A stretch of 64,000 nt of DNA from Peribacillus muralis (GCF_001645685.2 NZ_CP017080.1:610001-674000); one strand, 5' to 3'; shown: positions 44,429 through 53,107, counted from the stretch's first letter. Notes: generated from the letters alone by a model not told the origin. Program-made: numbers and translations.

Positions 44429-45946
44429 ATGCAAGTAATCTTTAAAACATTAATCCTTAACAATTTTAAATCCCACCGTGATATCACTGTTAACTTTGGC
44501 GAGAGAACAGATATCACGGGGGACAATGCAGAGGGGAAGTCCACAATTTGTGAAGCTCCCACATATGTATTGTACGGCACAGATGCTCTAGGTAGCAAAT
44601 TAGATCCTACACCGATTACTTACGAAGCAGAAGAGATAAAGGTTTCACTTTTGTTAGAAGTTGATGGAAAAGAATTAATGCTAGGGCGCAGCCTTAAGAA
44701 AAACAAGACTATCTATTATGTGAATGAAGTTCCTTCAAAGGCTGGGGAGTTCAATGAAGTAGTTGAAAAACTATTTGATAAGGATCTGTTTCTTTCTTTG
44801 TTCAATCCGAGTTACTTTCCATCTATGCATTGGGAAAAACAACGTTCCATGCTTTTGCAGTATGTCACTTCTCCAATAAATAAAGATGTTATAAAGCATA
44901 TGCCGGACGAGCAAAACAAATGCCTAGCTGCCTTATTTAAAAAACATAATTTAGAAGATATTAAAAAAATACATGCAGAAAACAAAAATACATTAGAGAA
45001 GAAATATATCGCAGCTCAAAGTAGGACAAAGACTTTGCAGGAGCGGCTTGAACAAATAAATATTTCTAATGTCCCACTAGAGTCTTTAAAAGCAGAACTG
45101 GCTCAAATCGACAAGCAAGTTAGGGAGAAAGAAAGTTTGCTAGATAAAGCCTGGGAAAAGAACCAGGCCTATAATTCTCTTCAAGCAAAAATTCGAAACA
45201 TACAAGATCAGGTCGAAATGTCAAAAGAACATTGGCCGTTACTTAAAAACGAAGAAATTGAAGATAGTTGCAGAACCTGTAAACGGCCATTAGATGAAGA
45301 ATCCGTAACTACTGTAAAGAAAGATAAAGAAATCCGTATTGAAAATTATAAGGCTAATCATGAAAAGCTACTGAAAGAACGTGCTGGCCTTAAGGCCCAA
45401 CTTGAAGAAATGGAATTCATTGACGTTACAGAATTACGAAATGAAATTCGTGAACTTGATCCTCAGGGGACACCATTACGAGAAGCGATAAGAATCCATG
45501 GTGAATTTGGGCGGCTGCAGGAACAAGTAAAACAGGCACAGACTGATGAAAACGAAACACTTCATTCCCTGAATGAGTCGATTTTCATTCTGGATTGTGT
45601 AAAGGCATTCAAGGCCAAGGAGGCCGAACTTCAAGGTGAAAAGGTACAAGCACTTTTCGAAACATTATCCGTCCGTCTCTTTGAAGAACAAAGAAATGGT
45701 GAGTTAAAGAACACATTTGAAATTGAGCTTGATAAGAAGCCATATCGCAAGCTTTCAACGGCAGAAGGTATAAGGGCAGGGTTGGAGCTTAGGGATGTTC
45801 TTTCCCAGCAAAGTGACCTAATAACACCTGTTTTTGTGGATAACGCTGAATCAATTACAAGCTTTAAGCAGCCTGTTGGCCAGTTGATTGTTTCAAGGGT
45901 AGTTGCAGGTCAGAAGTTAAAAATTGAAGGGGTGGATGCTGAATGA
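44429..45946 (+). CDS. Rad50/SbcC-like phage ATPase
   Basis: A 505-residue P-loop ATPase of the SMC/Rad50 class. Walker A GDNAEGKS is at residues 31-38. A coiled coil (about 185-265) leads to a zinc-hook motif, CRTCKRP (C281, C284), then a second coil (about 295-420). The C-terminal part carries the ABC-type Walker B-like end (DLITPVFVDNAES). Such proteins hold and process DNA ends; the nuclease partner (SbcD/Mre11) is not adjacent. The neighbouring Bet annealase (46333) and MBL-fold protein (47403) suggest a recombination module. Its stop overlaps the next start (ATGA). Confidence 0.82.
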   Translation: MQVIFKTLILNNFKSHRDITVNFGERTDITGDNAEGKSTICEAPTYVLYGTDALGSKLDPTPITYEAEEIKVSLLLEVDGKELMLGRSLKKNKTIYYVNEVPSKAGEFNEVVEKLFDKDLFLSLFNPSYFPSMHWEKQRSMLLQYVTSPINKDVIKHMPDEQNKCLAALFKKHNLEDIKKIHAENKNTLEKKYIAAQSRTKTLQERLEQINISNVPLESLKAELAQIDKQVREKESLLDKAWEKNQAYNSLQAKIRNIQDQVEMSKEHWPLLKNEEIEDSCRTCKRPLDEESVTTVKKDKEIRIENYKANHEKLLKERAGLKAQLEEMEFIDVTELRNEIRELDPQGTPLREAIRIHGEFGRLQEQVKQAQTDENETLHSLNESIFILDCVKAFKAKEAELQGEKVQALFETLSVRLFEEQRNGELKNTFEIELDKKPYRKLSTAEGIRAGLELRDVLSQQSDLITPVFVDNAESITSFKQPVGQLIVSRVVAGQKLKIEGVDAE

Positions 45947-46101
45947 AATCAGGTAAAAGACCCACTTTAAACCAACGAAAATCCATGGAATGGGCAGGGG
46001 TCAAAGACACTAATCAATGGTTAATCGTAAAGAACCTCCCTGGAGAATTGCACATTGTCCACCGTCTTACAGGTCAAATCAGGGAGTTGCCAAATGGCTG
46101 A
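45943..46101 (+). CDS. DUF6906-like small phage protein, 52 residues
   Basis: MKSGKRPTLNQRKSMEWAGV matches the pattern MKxGKRPTxxQK of DUF6906 proteins found in many Firmicutes phages. The rest (NQWLIVKNLPGELHIVHR) is strand-rich. Function unknown. It is coupled to both neighbours by short overlaps. Confidence 0.65.
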   Translation: MKSGKRPTLNQRKSMEWAGVKDTNQWLIVKNLPGELHIVHRLTGQIRELPNG

Positions 46102-46315
46102 CTTAGAACATCCAATTGTTACCGAAGTCAATAAAACCGGCTATGCAAATCTTGTTGCGCAGCCGGAACACTTCGGCACTGATTATTTTGGAAATGAAGT
46201 CCTTATTGGTGACTCAGTTGTCCTTGATCCTAGCAACGGTGAGATGGTTCTGGAAGATAGTTTGGAAGATTATCTAATTGAGGTTAAAGGATTTCAATTT
46301 AAAACTGCAGATTAA
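46094..46315 (+). CDS. YqaI-like phage protein, 73 residues
   Basis: Start at ATG 46094 with GGGAG ahead, overlapping the previous stop by 8 bases. The product is acidic (ADLEHPIVTEVNKTGYAN at the start, then DYFGNEVLIGDSVVLDP). The ending EDYLIEVKGFQFKTAD resembles YqaI of the B. subtilis skin element. Function unknown; in skin it also sits next to recombination genes. Confidence 0.65.
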   Translation: MADLEHPIVTEVNKTGYANLVAQPEHFGTDYFGNEVLIGDSVVLDPSNGEMVLEDSLEDYLIEVKGFQFKTAD

Positions 46316-46332
46316 TAGGAGGAACTAAAAAC

Positions 46333-47238
46333 ATGGCAAACAATAATTCAATCGTTCAATATACACCGGAAATTAACGAAGCATTCAAACCGGAAGTGCT
46401 GCAGGTCATTCGTAATTCAATTGCTCCAACAGCCAATGATCAAGAATTTCTTTTATTCGCTCATAAGGCTGCAAGTTATGGCCTTGATCCATTCAAAAAT
46501 GAAATCTTTTTCATCAAGTACGGCAATACAGCCCGCATCCAATTTGCTGCCGAAGCGTACCTTTCAAAAGCCAGGGAGCAAGAAGGGTTCCAGCCACCCG
46601 ATACTCAAATGGTTTGCGAAAATGATGAATTCAAAGTTGCTAAGAATTCCGAAACCAAAGAACTTGAAGTGGTTACTCATGAAATCGGATTTCCTCGCGG
46701 GGAAATTATTGGGGCCTACTCAATATCTTACCGTGAAGGGCAACGTCCGGTAACGGTCATTATGGATCGTGCTGAAATTGAGCATATGTTTAAAGGCCAA
46801 AATAAAGATAACTGGCAGAAGTGGACAGCTGACATGTTCGGAAAACATGTGCAGCAGCGGGCGTTAAAAAAGCAGTACGGCTTAGAGTTTGGAGACGAGG
46901 ATATTCCTCAGCCTGCAGGAGATGCGGTCCCTGAATACAAGCCAAAAGAGCGTAAAGACATCACTCCAAACCAGGAAGTTATCGATAATCCCAAAAAACC
47001 AAGTAAGCCAAAGAACGAAGATATGGATGCCATCGATGAAGCTAAAACAGAAATGGTAAAGAAGTTTGAAAGGCTCGGTATTCCTAAAGGTAAAGCTCGA
47101 ACTGAGTACATTGAAAAGAACGCTCGGGACATTAAGGGAGAGCCCACCTTGCCGCAACTTCTCGGATTACTTGAATTAATGGACATGCACATCGATATGC
47201 AGGATGCACAGCATGCTGATGCTGACGAATTGGAATGA
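46333..47238 (+). CDS. bet: Bet/RecT-type single-strand annealing protein
   Basis: A 301-residue phage recombinase of the RecT/Bet superfamily. Core residues about 15-195 include FLLFAHKAASYGLDPFKNEI, IQFAAEAYLSKAREQEGF, GAYSISYREGQRPVTV and WTADMFGKHVQQRALKKQYG. The charged C-terminal region (about 200-301) is typical and may contact host SSB. It anneals complementary strands after end resection. No lambda-type exonuclease gene is adjacent; candidates for resection are the MBL-fold protein at 47403 or the Rad50-like ATPase. Confidence 0.9.
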   Translation: MANNNSIVQYTPEINEAFKPEVLQVIRNSIAPTANDQEFLLFAHKAASYGLDPFKNEIFFIKYGNTARIQFAAEAYLSKAREQEGFQPPDTQMVCENDEFKVAKNSETKELEVVTHEIGFPRGEIIGAYSISYREGQRPVTVIMDRAEIEHMFKGQNKDNWQKWTADMFGKHVQQRALKKQYGLEFGDEDIPQPAGDAVPEYKPKERKDITPNQEVIDNPKKPSKPKNEDMDAIDEAKTEMVKKFERLGIPKGKARTEYIEKNARDIKGEPTLPQLLGLLELMDMHIDMQDAQHADADELE

Positions 47239-47250
47239 GGTGCATGGGTA

Positions 47251-47406
47251 ATGAAACCAGATAAATTAGATCAGTTCATGTACGCATTAATGAAAGAGGC
47301 TAGAAGGGATTCACTAATGGAACTTCTAGAATCATGGGAAATTAGTGAATCTGAATATGAAGAAATTGAAGAGTGGTTTTGGAAAGAACATAAGGTGAAT
47401 TTATGA
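47251..47406 (+). CDS. Small acidic phage protein, 51 residues
   Basis: A helical, acidic 51-residue product (MKPDKLDQFMYALMKEA; ESEYEEIEEWFWKE). GAGGTG precedes the ATG. Its stop overlaps the start of the MBL-fold gene as ATGA, so it is coupled to it. Not recognised. Confidence 0.65.
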   Translation: MKPDKLDQFMYALMKEARRDSLMELLESWEISESEYEEIEEWFWKEHKVNL

Positions 47407-48140
47407 AGGTTGAAATTTTAGCCAGTGGATCAGGCGGCAATGTGATTGCCATCCGGTCCTCTGGAAATACCATCTTAGTAGATGTAGGAATCGCTAAAAC
47501 AAAGATTGAAAAAAGGCTGCTGGAGGTCGGGATTCGTCCCGACTCCATAGATGCCATTTTAATAACACATGCACATTCAGACCATGTTAAAGGTCTTTCA
47601 CTGGCAAATAAATATCATATTCCTGTTTTTGCTTCGAAAGGTGAATGGGAAAGCATCAAGGGTGTGGATTCTGGTCTTAAACGAATCATGCCCGGCAATC
47701 AAATAATAAGTGATTTTGATGTAACAGCATTCAAAGTTCATCACGATGCTTATGAACCAATAGGATATTCCATTGTGGATAAAGTTGGAGATAAAGTATC
47801 AGTTTGCTTGGACACCGGCAAGGTAGATTCAGAAATGATTGAGACTATGAAATATAGCAATTTTTTGATCATAGAGTCTAATCATGAGCCGGCCATGCTT
47901 GAACATTCTAATTATCCGAATGCAACAAAGGCGCGTATTCTTTCCGACATTGGACATTTAAGCAATACACAAACTGCCGAGGCCCTAACAAAACTTGTGA
48001 AGGGCGTTGGAGAAAAAATTTATCTTACGCACTTATCCAGCAGCAACAACATGACGGAGCTGGCAAAATTAACGACGATTCGAGCACTGAATAGGAAGGG
48101 TTTTAAGCCAGGAAAAGACTATGAAATAGAGGTGTTTTGA
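47403..48140 (+). CDS. MBL-fold hydrolase (YycJ/WalJ-like), putative exonuclease
   Basis: A 245-residue metallo-beta-lactamase-fold protein. The metal motif THAHSDHVKGL (residues about 55-65) is the HxHxDH signature, with further ligands in HHDAYEP, CLDTGKV and LTHLSSSNN. It opens with LASGSGGNVIAIRSS, as YycJ/WalJ proteins do; that family has 5' exonuclease activity in Firmicutes. Next to Bet, it may resect DNA ends in place of a lambda-type exonuclease. This is inference. Confidence 0.85.
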   Translation: MKVEILASGSGGNVIAIRSSGNTILVDVGIAKTKIEKRLLEVGIRPDSIDAILITHAHSDHVKGLSLANKYHIPVFASKGEWESIKGVDSGLKRIMPGNQIISDFDVTAFKVHHDAYEPIGYSIVDKVGDKVSVCLDTGKVDSEMIETMKYSNFLIIESNHEPAMLEHSNYPNATKARILSDIGHLSNTQTAEALTKLVKGVGEKIYLTHLSSSNNMTELAKLTTIRALNRKGFKPGKDYEIEVF

Positions 48141-48172
48141 CGCTGAGACAATAAAGAACGGATGAATGCTAA

Positions 48173-48940
48173 ATGGCAAATCCACAAACGGAAAATGGAT
48201 ACACAAGAATTGCTAATGAATTACTCGAACAGATCATGAAACACAGGTTAAACGGCACCCAGTTTCGAATTATATTAGCCGTTTGGAGAAGAACTTATGG
48301 ATTTCATCATACTACTGCGGAATTACCTATTAGTAAAATCGCTGAAATGATTGGAGCTAATAAGGGCCAAGCTCAAAAAGGATTAGATCAATTAATTGAA
48401 AAGAAAATCATAACTGTTTCTGATTTCAATTCTAAGGGAGGAAGAAAATTGGGCGTAAATAAAAATTATGAGGAATGGGAATCGGGTGAGGCTCAAGCAA
48501 AAGTTGATCCTAAGCCATTAAAGCCGAAGAAAGTGGCCAAGAAGAGAGTATATGAAGAAGATAACACCTATTATAAAATAGCTGTTTATTTTCATAACCA
48601 TGTCAAAATTGTCGCTAAAGAGGCCGGTATTGAGCATTTGATTGCCAGAGCAAATTTACAAACATGGGCCGATGATTTTAGGAAGCTGGTGGAACTGGAA
48701 GAAATAGAAAAGCACCATGCGAAAGAAGTTATGGATTGGGTTGTAACAGATGAGTTTTGGAGAACGAATATTTTATCTGCTTCAACATTTAGAAAGCAAT
48801 TTGCCAAACTTGCGGTAAAAATGGCAAGCCAAAAGAAACCTTCTCAGCCTATAAAACAAGCCGACTCTCGAGACAAAGATATTGAGTTCCAACAGTGGGT
48901 TGCCGGGGGTGGGGATCCAAATGATTTCAACTGGAACTGA
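48173..48940 (+). CDS. Phage replication initiator (O-like)
   Basis: A 255-residue protein. The N-terminal winged helix (NGYTRIANELLEQIMKH, LNGTQFRIILAVWRRTYGF, MIGANKGQAQKGLDQL) is the replication protein O fold that binds the phage origin. The C-terminal region (about 125-215, NTYYKIAVYF to SASTFRKQF) resembles domains that recruit the replicative helicase. The DnaB gene follows, overlapping its end by 20 bases. Confidence 0.85.
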   Translation: MANPQTENGYTRIANELLEQIMKHRLNGTQFRIILAVWRRTYGFHHTTAELPISKIAEMIGANKGQAQKGLDQLIEKKIITVSDFNSKGGRKLGVNKNYEEWESGEAQAKVDPKPLKPKKVAKKRVYEEDNTYYKIAVYFHNHVKIVAKEAGIEHLIARANLQTWADDFRKLVELEEIEKHHAKEVMDWVVTDEFWRTNILSASTFRKQFAKLAVKMASQKKPSQPIKQADSRDKDIEFQQWVAGGGDPNDFNWN

Positions 48941-50222
48941 AATGGCTGCTGAGCAATCAGTTTTAGGAGCAGTCTTCCTGGATCCGGATGTTCTTGATGA
49001 AATTACATTTTTGGAAGAACGGGATTTTCTTATTCCTAAGCATAAAGAGATTTATAAAGTAATGAGATTCCTAGAAAAACGTGGGAAACCCGTGGATATC
49101 ATTACGGTGACCGATGCTTACGTTAAATTCGGGAATATCGAAAAAATCGGTGGTGTTCCTTATCTATCTGATTTAGCTGCATCCTGTCCCACCACTGCAA
49201 ATGTGAAATTCCATGCTGAAATGATTCGTTCTAAAGCAATGGAACGCAGGATTAAAAATACAGCTCAAATCATCGAAGGAATGTCCAGGAGTGATTATGA
49301 AACGGACGAAGAATTCTTTTCCTATGTGGAGCAGCTGGTAACCGAATTAAGACCAGTTGATAATGCTAAGATGCTTAGTTTTTCAGAGTCGCGAGAGGAA
49401 TACTACAAGCATTTAAAAACGCCGGCCGAGTTCATCAAGACGGGATTCTCTGAATATGACAAGTGGGCCCAAGGAATATGGAGGGGCTGGCTTTTCATTA
49501 GTGCTGGAAGACCTTCAGTTGGGAAAACGGCTTTAGCTTTGCAAAGGATAAATGGTGTTGCTAAGCAAAAGGAAGGTGTCGTGCTTGTATGGAGTCAAGA
49601 AATGAAAAGAGATTCTTTAAAAGACCGGATGATTTCAGCTGAAACAGGTATACCATTCCAAAGAATTAAAATGAAAGACTTGAATCAAAAGGAGCAAAAG
49701 CTTGTTGATATGGCGTATGACAATTTCGAATACCTTCCCATCTTTATGCAGGACAGCTCAGGTGTCACAATCGATGAAATCAAGGCTACTGCCAAGCAGT
49801 TTAAGAGGAAGCACGGAAAGATAGCCATGATCGTGGTGGACTATTTACAAATCATGAGTATCCCTCAGACCAATGGTGATACCAGGGCACTGGCAATTGG
49901 ACGAGTCACAGGTCAAGCGAAACAAATAGCCATGGAGCAGAACTGTTGCTTTATGATGTTGTCACAAATGACCAGGGAGTCTGATAAGGGTGGAATTGCT
50001 AGAAGACCGGTTTTAGCTGATTTGAAGGAATCAAGTTTCATTGAACAGGATGCCGATGTAGTTGAATTCCTTTGGAGTGAAGGCGAAAGGACTTCCCAAG
50101 GAAAGATCATCAATCAGACTTTTGCAAAAGGTCGGGATATTGGCGTTAACGAATTCAAATTACTTTTCCTTAACTGGAAGCAAAAATTCACGGAGTTGCC
50201 AAGAGAGGTAAAGCAGGCATGA
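48921..50222 (+). CDS. dnaB: Phage replicative helicase DnaB
   Basis: A 433-residue helicase. I start at ATG 48921, behind a G-rich site, giving MISTGTEMAAEQSVLGA, the normal DnaB N-domain start. Walker A GRPSVGKT is at residues 196-203; Walker B IVVDYLQIM and the DLKESSFIEQDADVV motif follow. It unwinds DNA at the replication fork and is loaded by the O-like protein. It is complete in length. Confidence 0.94.
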   Translation: MISTGTEMAAEQSVLGAVFLDPDVLDEITFLEERDFLIPKHKEIYKVMRFLEKRGKPVDIITVTDAYVKFGNIEKIGGVPYLSDLAASCPTTANVKFHAEMIRSKAMERRIKNTAQIIEGMSRSDYETDEEFFSYVEQLVTELRPVDNAKMLSFSESREEYYKHLKTPAEFIKTGFSEYDKWAQGIWRGWLFISAGRPSVGKTALALQRINGVAKQKEGVVLVWSQEMKRDSLKDRMISAETGIPFQRIKMKDLNQKEQKLVDMAYDNFEYLPIFMQDSSGVTIDEIKATAKQFKRKHGKIAMIVVDYLQIMSIPQTNGDTRALAIGRVTGQAKQIAMEQNCCFMMLSQMTRESDKGGIARRPVLADLKESSFIEQDADVVEFLWSEGERTSQGKIINQTFAKGRDIGVNEFKLLFLNWKQKFTELPREVKQA

Positions 50223-50365
50223 ACTTGACGCTTGCTACCATCCAGCAACTCTATCAAATTGCCATTGATAAGAATAATAGATTAAGGGATCGTTACGCAG
50301 CTGCACGGCTGCTGCAAGAGAGGAGAAAAAAGAATGCGCTTTGTAGGAATAGATCCATCAACTAA
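50219..50365 (+). CDS. Small basic phage protein, 48 residues
   Basis: Starts with a 4-base overlap (ATGA) on the helicase stop and itself overlaps the RuvC-like gene by 32 bases. The product is helical and basic (LYQIAIDKNNRLRDRYAAAR). Overlap on both sides favours coupled expression. Not recognised. Confidence 0.45.
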   Translation: MNLTLATIQQLYQIAIDKNNRLRDRYAAARLLQERRKKNALCRNRSIN

Positions 50366-50921
50366 AACTGGTTTTGTAGCAATGGACCAGGGAGGTATTG
50401 TCCTGAGAGGTAAGGAGCTCAAAGGCTTAGGATCCCAGGACCCTAAGAGGATGTCTACACTTATTGATGAAGTGATGGATCATATCCGGAAAGATGACTT
50501 CATTTGCATCGAGGGATTTCCTTATGATACTCAGAGAGCCATGTTCGCAGGCGGCCTGCATTGGGGTATTCGTAACGCACTATACAAACGAGGATTTACA
50601 TACTACGAAGCTGCACCTAATTCGGTAAAGAAGTACGTGAACGTTACTGGCTGGGTAGGAGAAGTTGGCCATAAAAAACGCCATACTGGACCGGAGAAAA
50701 AGAAGGTAGTCATGAAGGCGGCGGAAGAACACTTTGGTTTTAGCCATTCAAGCGACAACGTGGTTGATGCTTATATTCTTGCTGAAATTGCAAAAGATCT
50801 TTGGACGGTTAAGAGTGGTTTCAATGCAGGATATCTTTCAAGCTATCAAGCTGAGGTAATAGATTCTATCTTAAATCCAGTGGAAAAGCCTAAGAAGAAA
50901 AGGAAGGTTGCCAAAGTATGA
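50334..50921 (+). CDS. RuvC-like Holliday-junction resolvase
   Basis: A 195-residue RNase-H-fold nuclease. Catalytic acidic residues appear in FVGIDPSTKTGF (D7), ICIEGFPYD (E62 region) and SDNVVDAYILAEIA (final Asp pair). It probably resolves branched replication or recombination intermediates before packaging. A basic C-terminal tail (EKPKKKRKVAKV) may bind DNA. AGGAG precedes the ATG. Confidence 0.85.
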   Translation: MRFVGIDPSTKTGFVAMDQGGIVLRGKELKGLGSQDPKRMSTLIDEVMDHIRKDDFICIEGFPYDTQRAMFAGGLHWGIRNALYKRGFTYYEAAPNSVKKYVNVTGWVGEVGHKKRHTGPEKKKVVMKAAEEHFGFSHSSDNVVDAYILAEIAKDLWTVKSGFNAGYLSSYQAEVIDSILNPVEKPKKKRKVAKV

Positions 50922-51055
50922 AACCAAAACGGAAACGTCGATTGAAAAAGTCTTTAGCCAAAAGACGGAAGGATCGTTTGAATCGCGCTTGGAGAAACAT
51001 TTTTGTTAAGTCAGGTTATTTAAAAAGTAACGAAGGGGCTGATATTCATGGCTAA
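50918..51055 (+). CDS. Very basic small phage protein, 45 residues
   Basis: 45 residues with about 17 Lys/Arg (MKPKRKRRLKKSLAKRRKD). Starts at the overlap with the resolvase stop and overlaps the next gene by 8 bases. Probably binds nucleic acid. Not recognised. Confidence 0.55.
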   Translation: MKPKRKRRLKKSLAKRRKDRLNRAWRNIFVKSGYLKSNEGADIHG

Positions 51056-51269
51056 GGTTCAGCCGGTTGTTATTCGCCGCCAACAAAAACATGAAGCAGA
51101 ACAGGCTATCGAGGATTTATTAGTGAGGGGATTTGAGATTGTTTCCTCTCTTAAACAGGAAAATCAACAATCTGAAGTTCTTAATATTTATTCTTTTGAA
51201 CAAAAGCGATTCCAGGTAGAAGACTATTCTTCTCCTTGGATCGCTAAGATGATGAGAGTCGTACAGTAG
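51048..51269 (+). CDS. Hypothetical phage protein, 73 residues
   Basis: A soluble helix-strand protein (HEAEQAIEDLLVRGFEIVSS...). AGGGG precedes the ATG. It ends the early gene run. Not recognised. Confidence 0.6.
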   Translation: MAKVQPVVIRRQQKHEAEQAIEDLLVRGFEIVSSLKQENQQSEVLNIYSFEQKRFQVEDYSSPWIAKMMRVVQ

Positions 51270-51306
51270 ACACAAACAGTGCCGACTGAAAATTTGTCAT
51301 ATCTAC

Positions 51307-51492
51307 TTATTCAGCATTTTTCTTTTCATAAAAAATCATTGCTATATGGATAATTAAACTTATTGAAAGGGCAATAACAATACTAATATCTAGTGTTCCT
51401 GCGTCTTCGGGTTTATTAAAGAATCCGTTAATTGTAGTGAATATTAGAAGAACTAAATAAATATAGATTACATTTTTCGGGAAAAATTTAAT
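51307..51492 (-). CDS. Probable small membrane protein lacking a standard start codon
   Basis: In the 382-base gap 51270-51651, the minus strand holds an open frame with two clear membrane helices: NVIYIYLVLLIFTTINGFF and DISIVIALSISLIIHIAMI, ending in FYEKKNAE. It reads like a real phage membrane protein. No ATG, GTG or TTG precedes the helices in frame; an ATT (51490-51492) follows an AAAGGGGG site at 8 bases and is the best candidate. It may use ATT or be 5'-truncated. It is the only minus-strand gene among the early genes. Confidence 0.45.
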   Translation of the reverse strand: MKFFPKNVIYIYLVLLIFTTINGFFNKPEDAGTLDISIVIALSISLIIHIAMIFYEKKNAE

Positions 51493-51539
51493 TGGGAATA
51501 CCCCCTTTAAGAGTTGATGTTATCAATTTCCTGTCAGTA

Positions 51540-51575
51540 ACTATTGTATCTAAAAAGACTATTGTATCTAAAAAG
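51540..51575. repeat. Exact tandem duplication, 2 x 18 bp
   Basis: ACTATTGTATCTAAAAAG occurs twice in direct succession, in the gap before the 92-residue gene. It could be a regulator site pair or a recent slippage. Confidence 0.9.
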
Positions 51576-51651
51576 AGAGTACCTTGATAGAGGCCTAATG
51601 TATTTTTAAGAAAAGTACAGCATAGTTCGAATATACAGGGAGGTACACAAA

Positions 51652-51930
51652 ATGGCTTATTCCCGTGAAGAACAAGAAACTTCTTTGGTTTTTGACAATA
51701 GCACAGGCGAGTGGACCGTTTACTCTACGGTTCCAAAACACATTAGAAAACTCAGTAAATTAACAGAGTTATTCGTCCTAGAATCCGAGGATGATAGACC
51801 GATAGCTGTTAGGGGAACTTTGACCGAAAAACAGGTTAGCATGAAAAACATACCTAAGAAGCGCGAAATGACCGAAGAACAAAGACAACAAGCAGCTGAA
51901 AGATTGTCTAAGGCTAGAAACGCTTTATAA
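51652..51930 (+). CDS. Hypothetical phage protein, 92 residues
   Basis: A 92-residue soluble protein. The N-half is strand-rich (SLVFDNSTGEWTVYSTVPKH), with a charged helix at the end (TEEQRQQAAERLSKAR). GGGAGG precedes the ATG. Similar small proteins are common in the early region of Bacillus phages; no function is known. Confidence 0.65.
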   Translation: MAYSREEQETSLVFDNSTGEWTVYSTVPKHIRKLSKLTELFVLESEDDRPIAVRGTLTEKQVSMKNIPKKREMTEEQRQQAAERLSKARNAL

Positions 51931-52023
51931 ATAAAGGAATACTTTATCTGTTTCTTCATTTGAATACAAACAGCTTACTCATAAATTAATATCATAAAAA
52001 CCATTACAAAAGGAGCGAATTTT

Positions 52024-52557
52024 ATGCAGGTAACCGTTAAAGCACATTTTAATAAACAAACGAAGGATAGTAAAAAGGAACTTGTTCAGTTCTATGTAAA
52101 AGGTGAGGATGAAAAGAAACAAGAATTAAATCAGCTAACACGTGAAGTGGTCGAACTGGAAATTGAAGGCGTGGAGCAAAAACTAAGATGTGAATTTAAT
52201 AAATCGACTAAAGACAGTAAAAAAACCGTGCTTGAGTTCATTGTAAAAGGCGATGCTTCTGCTGAAAACACTTTTAACTTTTATAAAAAGGCCGGATCTG
52301 ATGTTACATTGTGTATTGTTGAATCTCAAATGAGCATGGATGATTTTAATGAGGAAACGCATGATGGTATTGAATATGAAATAGGAAAAGACGGGACCGC
52401 GAGCGTTTCTCCGAATCAGATGACATTGGACGATGTGGCCCAGGAAGAAGATAGCGAAGGTCAGGGCCAGGGTGAACCTGACAAAAAAGATGAAGATAAC
52501 GATGATCCTTTTGCTCAATCTGATTTTACGGGTGAAGACGACGATTTATTAGACTAA
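52024..52557 (+). CDS. Two-repeat acidic-tailed phage protein, SSB-like in layout
   Basis: A 177-residue protein with an internal duplication: HFNKQTKDSKKELVQFYVKG (about residues 8-27) recurs as FNKSTKDSKKTVLEFIVKG (about 59-77). The last 50 residues are highly acidic (EEDSEGQ... to GEDDDLLD), resembling the C-terminal tail by which single-strand DNA-binding proteins recruit partners. No standard SSB is encoded nearby, so a DNA-binding role is possible but unproven. AAAAGGAG precedes the ATG; its stop overlaps the next frame. Confidence 0.6.
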   Translation: MQVTVKAHFNKQTKDSKKELVQFYVKGEDEKKQELNQLTREVVELEIEGVEQKLRCEFNKSTKDSKKTVLEFIVKGDASAENTFNFYKKAGSDVTLCIVESQMSMDDFNEETHDGIEYEIGKDGTASVSPNQMTLDDVAQEEDSEGQGQGEPDKKDEDNDDPFAQSDFTGEDDDLLD

Positions 52558-52658
52558 TGGAACTCGAGCAACTGACTGAAAATAAAAAAATGACCAGGAT
52601 TTCTCCCGGCCATGGTGATTGTATTGGTGTACATATTATACCATGGAGGGGAGAACGA

Positions 52659-53036
52659 ATGGGACAATTATCTTTCTTTCCGGATGTTGATGAAAAAGAG
52701 GTTCGTCGGGTTGTTGCCCGGCAACTGAAACAATACAAAGCACTTAAAGTCGCTGTTACAAATAAATCTGAACAGATAGACGAAGGTAAAGAAAATATAT
52801 TTCCGATTCTAAATAGCGAGCAAAGCGATAAAACAATAATCGTGAGACAAATAGATCGAGCGTTAGAAAATGCCCTTGATGAGGTCGAACGAGAAATTAT
52901 TAAAAGAAAATACCTGTCTCAATCAAGAATGAAGGACATCACGGTATATTTAGATATGGGGTTAACAAAGGATCAGTATTATAATCAAAAAAGAGAAGCT
53001 ATCAGACTTATTGCAACAGCACTTGGAATTATCTGA
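52659..53036 (+). CDS. ArpU-family late transcription regulator
   Basis: A 125-residue protein. I start at ATG 52659 behind GGAGGGGAG; an upstream in-frame ATG at 52557 would add 34 atypical residues. MGQLSFFPDVDEKEVRRVV and the sigma-like C-terminal region (ALDEVEREIIKRKYLSQSR; VYLDMGLTKDQYYNQKREA) match ArpU/RinA-type regulators that switch on late phage genes. It is correctly placed before the packaging genes. Confidence 0.88.
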   Translation: MGQLSFFPDVDEKEVRRVVARQLKQYKALKVAVTNKSEQIDEGKENIFPILNSEQSDKTIIVRQIDRALENALDEVEREIIKRKYLSQSRMKDITVYLDMGLTKDQYYNQKREAIRLIATALGII

Positions 53037-53062
53037 GTGCTGTTTTTAATGTTGAATGCTAA

Positions 53063-53071
53063 TGTTATAAT
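53063..53071 (+). promoter_or_regulatory. Extended -10 promoter of the DUF2971 gene
   Basis: TGTTATAAT has the TGn extension plus a consensus TATAAT, 37 bases before the start codon. No good -35 is seen, as is allowed for extended -10 promoters. It gives the gene its own lysogenic expression. Confidence 0.55.
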
Positions 53072-53107
53072 TTAATAAAAAAGTATAACGGATTTTGGAG
53101 GATATAT

